DNA from: Candidatus Stahliibacteriota bacterium
GTDB taxonomy: Bacteria; Hydrothermota; Tepidihabitantia; SM23-42
Direction: 5' to 3'
Assembly (NCBI GenBank): GCA_030670605.1
Contig: DAOVBK010000127.1
Location: forward strand, 1 to 5,305
DNA length: 5,305 nucleotides
Positions 5,004 through 5,305 of the stretch are shown piece after piece. The notes below the pieces were generated by a model. That model had not been told where the DNA came from. It did no database searches and was given only the letters and a program-made list of their open reading frames with translations. Each line of letters opens with the position of its first letter. Position 1 is the first letter of the stretch. The position numbers were made by a program, and so were the translations under genes.

Positions 5004-5305
5004 ATGGTCAAAGCATTGTGTCAGAAAGATGGTCAATGTCTTGTCTGTGAGCGGAGATGCCATATTACTGAAGGTGAGAAAGGTCACTGTCGCACAAAAG
5101 TCAATGACCAAGGTGTGATCTATACACTGAACTACGACAATGTTTCTTCTCTTTCAATCAATCCGATTGAGAAGAAACCATTTTTTCACTTCTATCCAGG
5201 CTCCCGGGCACTTACCGTTGGCTTTTGGTCATGCAATTTTGACTGCCCCTGGTGCCAGAATTATGATATTTCAAAGACTGAACCAGAGACCCGGGACCAA
5301 ATCAC
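5004..5305 (+). CDS. AmmeMemoRadiSam-type radical SAM enzyme, 3' end cut by window
   Basis: The first 100 residues belong to the radical SAM group annotated as AmmeMemoRadiSam system enzyme or pyruvate formate-lyase activating enzyme homologue; from memory the full protein is about 330-350 residues. The iron-sulfur motif CxxxCxxC is present as C77-NFD-C81-PW-C84 followed by QN, where three cysteines hold the 4Fe-4S cluster that cleaves S-adenosylmethionine. An N-terminal cysteine group at C12, C15, C19 and C29 (CLVCERRCHITEGEKGHC) and the PIEKKPFFHFYPGSRALTVG stretch are typical of this family. The substrate is not known with certainty. The usual partners (AMMECR1-domain and Memo-like proteins) are not in the window and may lie downstream. 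An in-frame TAA lies at 4995-4997 and no Shine-Dalgarno is present, so ATG 5004 is the first possible start, probably on a leaderless mRNA. It is transcribed divergently from tRNA-Gly. Confidence 0.9.
   Translation, partial: MVKALCQKDGQCLVCERRCHITEGEKGHCRTKVNDQGVIYTLNYDNVSSLSINPIEKKPFFHFYPGSRALTVGFWSCNFDCPWCQNYDISKTEPETRDQI

Overview
The window reads as a chromosomal segment of a Gram-negative (diderm) bacterium. It encodes both inner-membrane permease subunits of the lipopolysaccharide exporter (LptF and LptG), a lipoprotein, and a bacterial-type AccD. GC content looks to be around the mid-40s percent by eye. The composite intergenic repeats, the apparently leaderless genes and the AmmeMemoRadiSam-type radical SAM enzyme would fit an uncultured candidate-phylum bacterium (for example a WOR-3-like lineage), but this placement is a guess, not something the sequence proves.

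Layout. Almost everything is on the minus strand. Read in that direction, it begins near 4810 with a strong sigma70-type promoter that drives a tRNA-Gly(CCC). After 63 bases holding an 8-bp hairpin comes a chain of four overlapping genes: a secreted LPP20-like protein with a CPCC motif (4633-3845), a TPR lipoprotein with two divergent SLH-like segments (3875-3117), lptF (3130-1877) and lptG (1880-801). A 131-base gap then precedes accD, which starts at 669 and runs off the left edge. On the plus strand, a divergent radical SAM gene starts at 5004 and runs off the right edge.

How the genes work together. The four overlapping genes look like one envelope-biogenesis unit. LptF and LptG extract LPS or a similar glycolipid from the inner membrane, and the two upstream proteins are exported and probably act in the periplasm or at the outer membrane. 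AccD makes malonyl-CoA for fatty acids, the raw material of lipid A and phospholipid. No promoter was found between the tRNA and lptG, so the tRNA promoter may drive the whole unit.

Intergenic structure is the most unusual part. Both accD and the radical SAM gene have a near-consensus promoter whose -10 box ends only 5-7 bases before the start codon, with no Shine-Dalgarno sequence, which predicts leaderless mRNAs. Both promoters also have a perfect hairpin 8-9 bases upstream of the -35 box, and exactly 7 bases beyond that hairpin an array of degenerate 8-bp repeats beginning GAC. A separate 7-bp-period array (ACGC...) lies upstream of the tRNA promoter.
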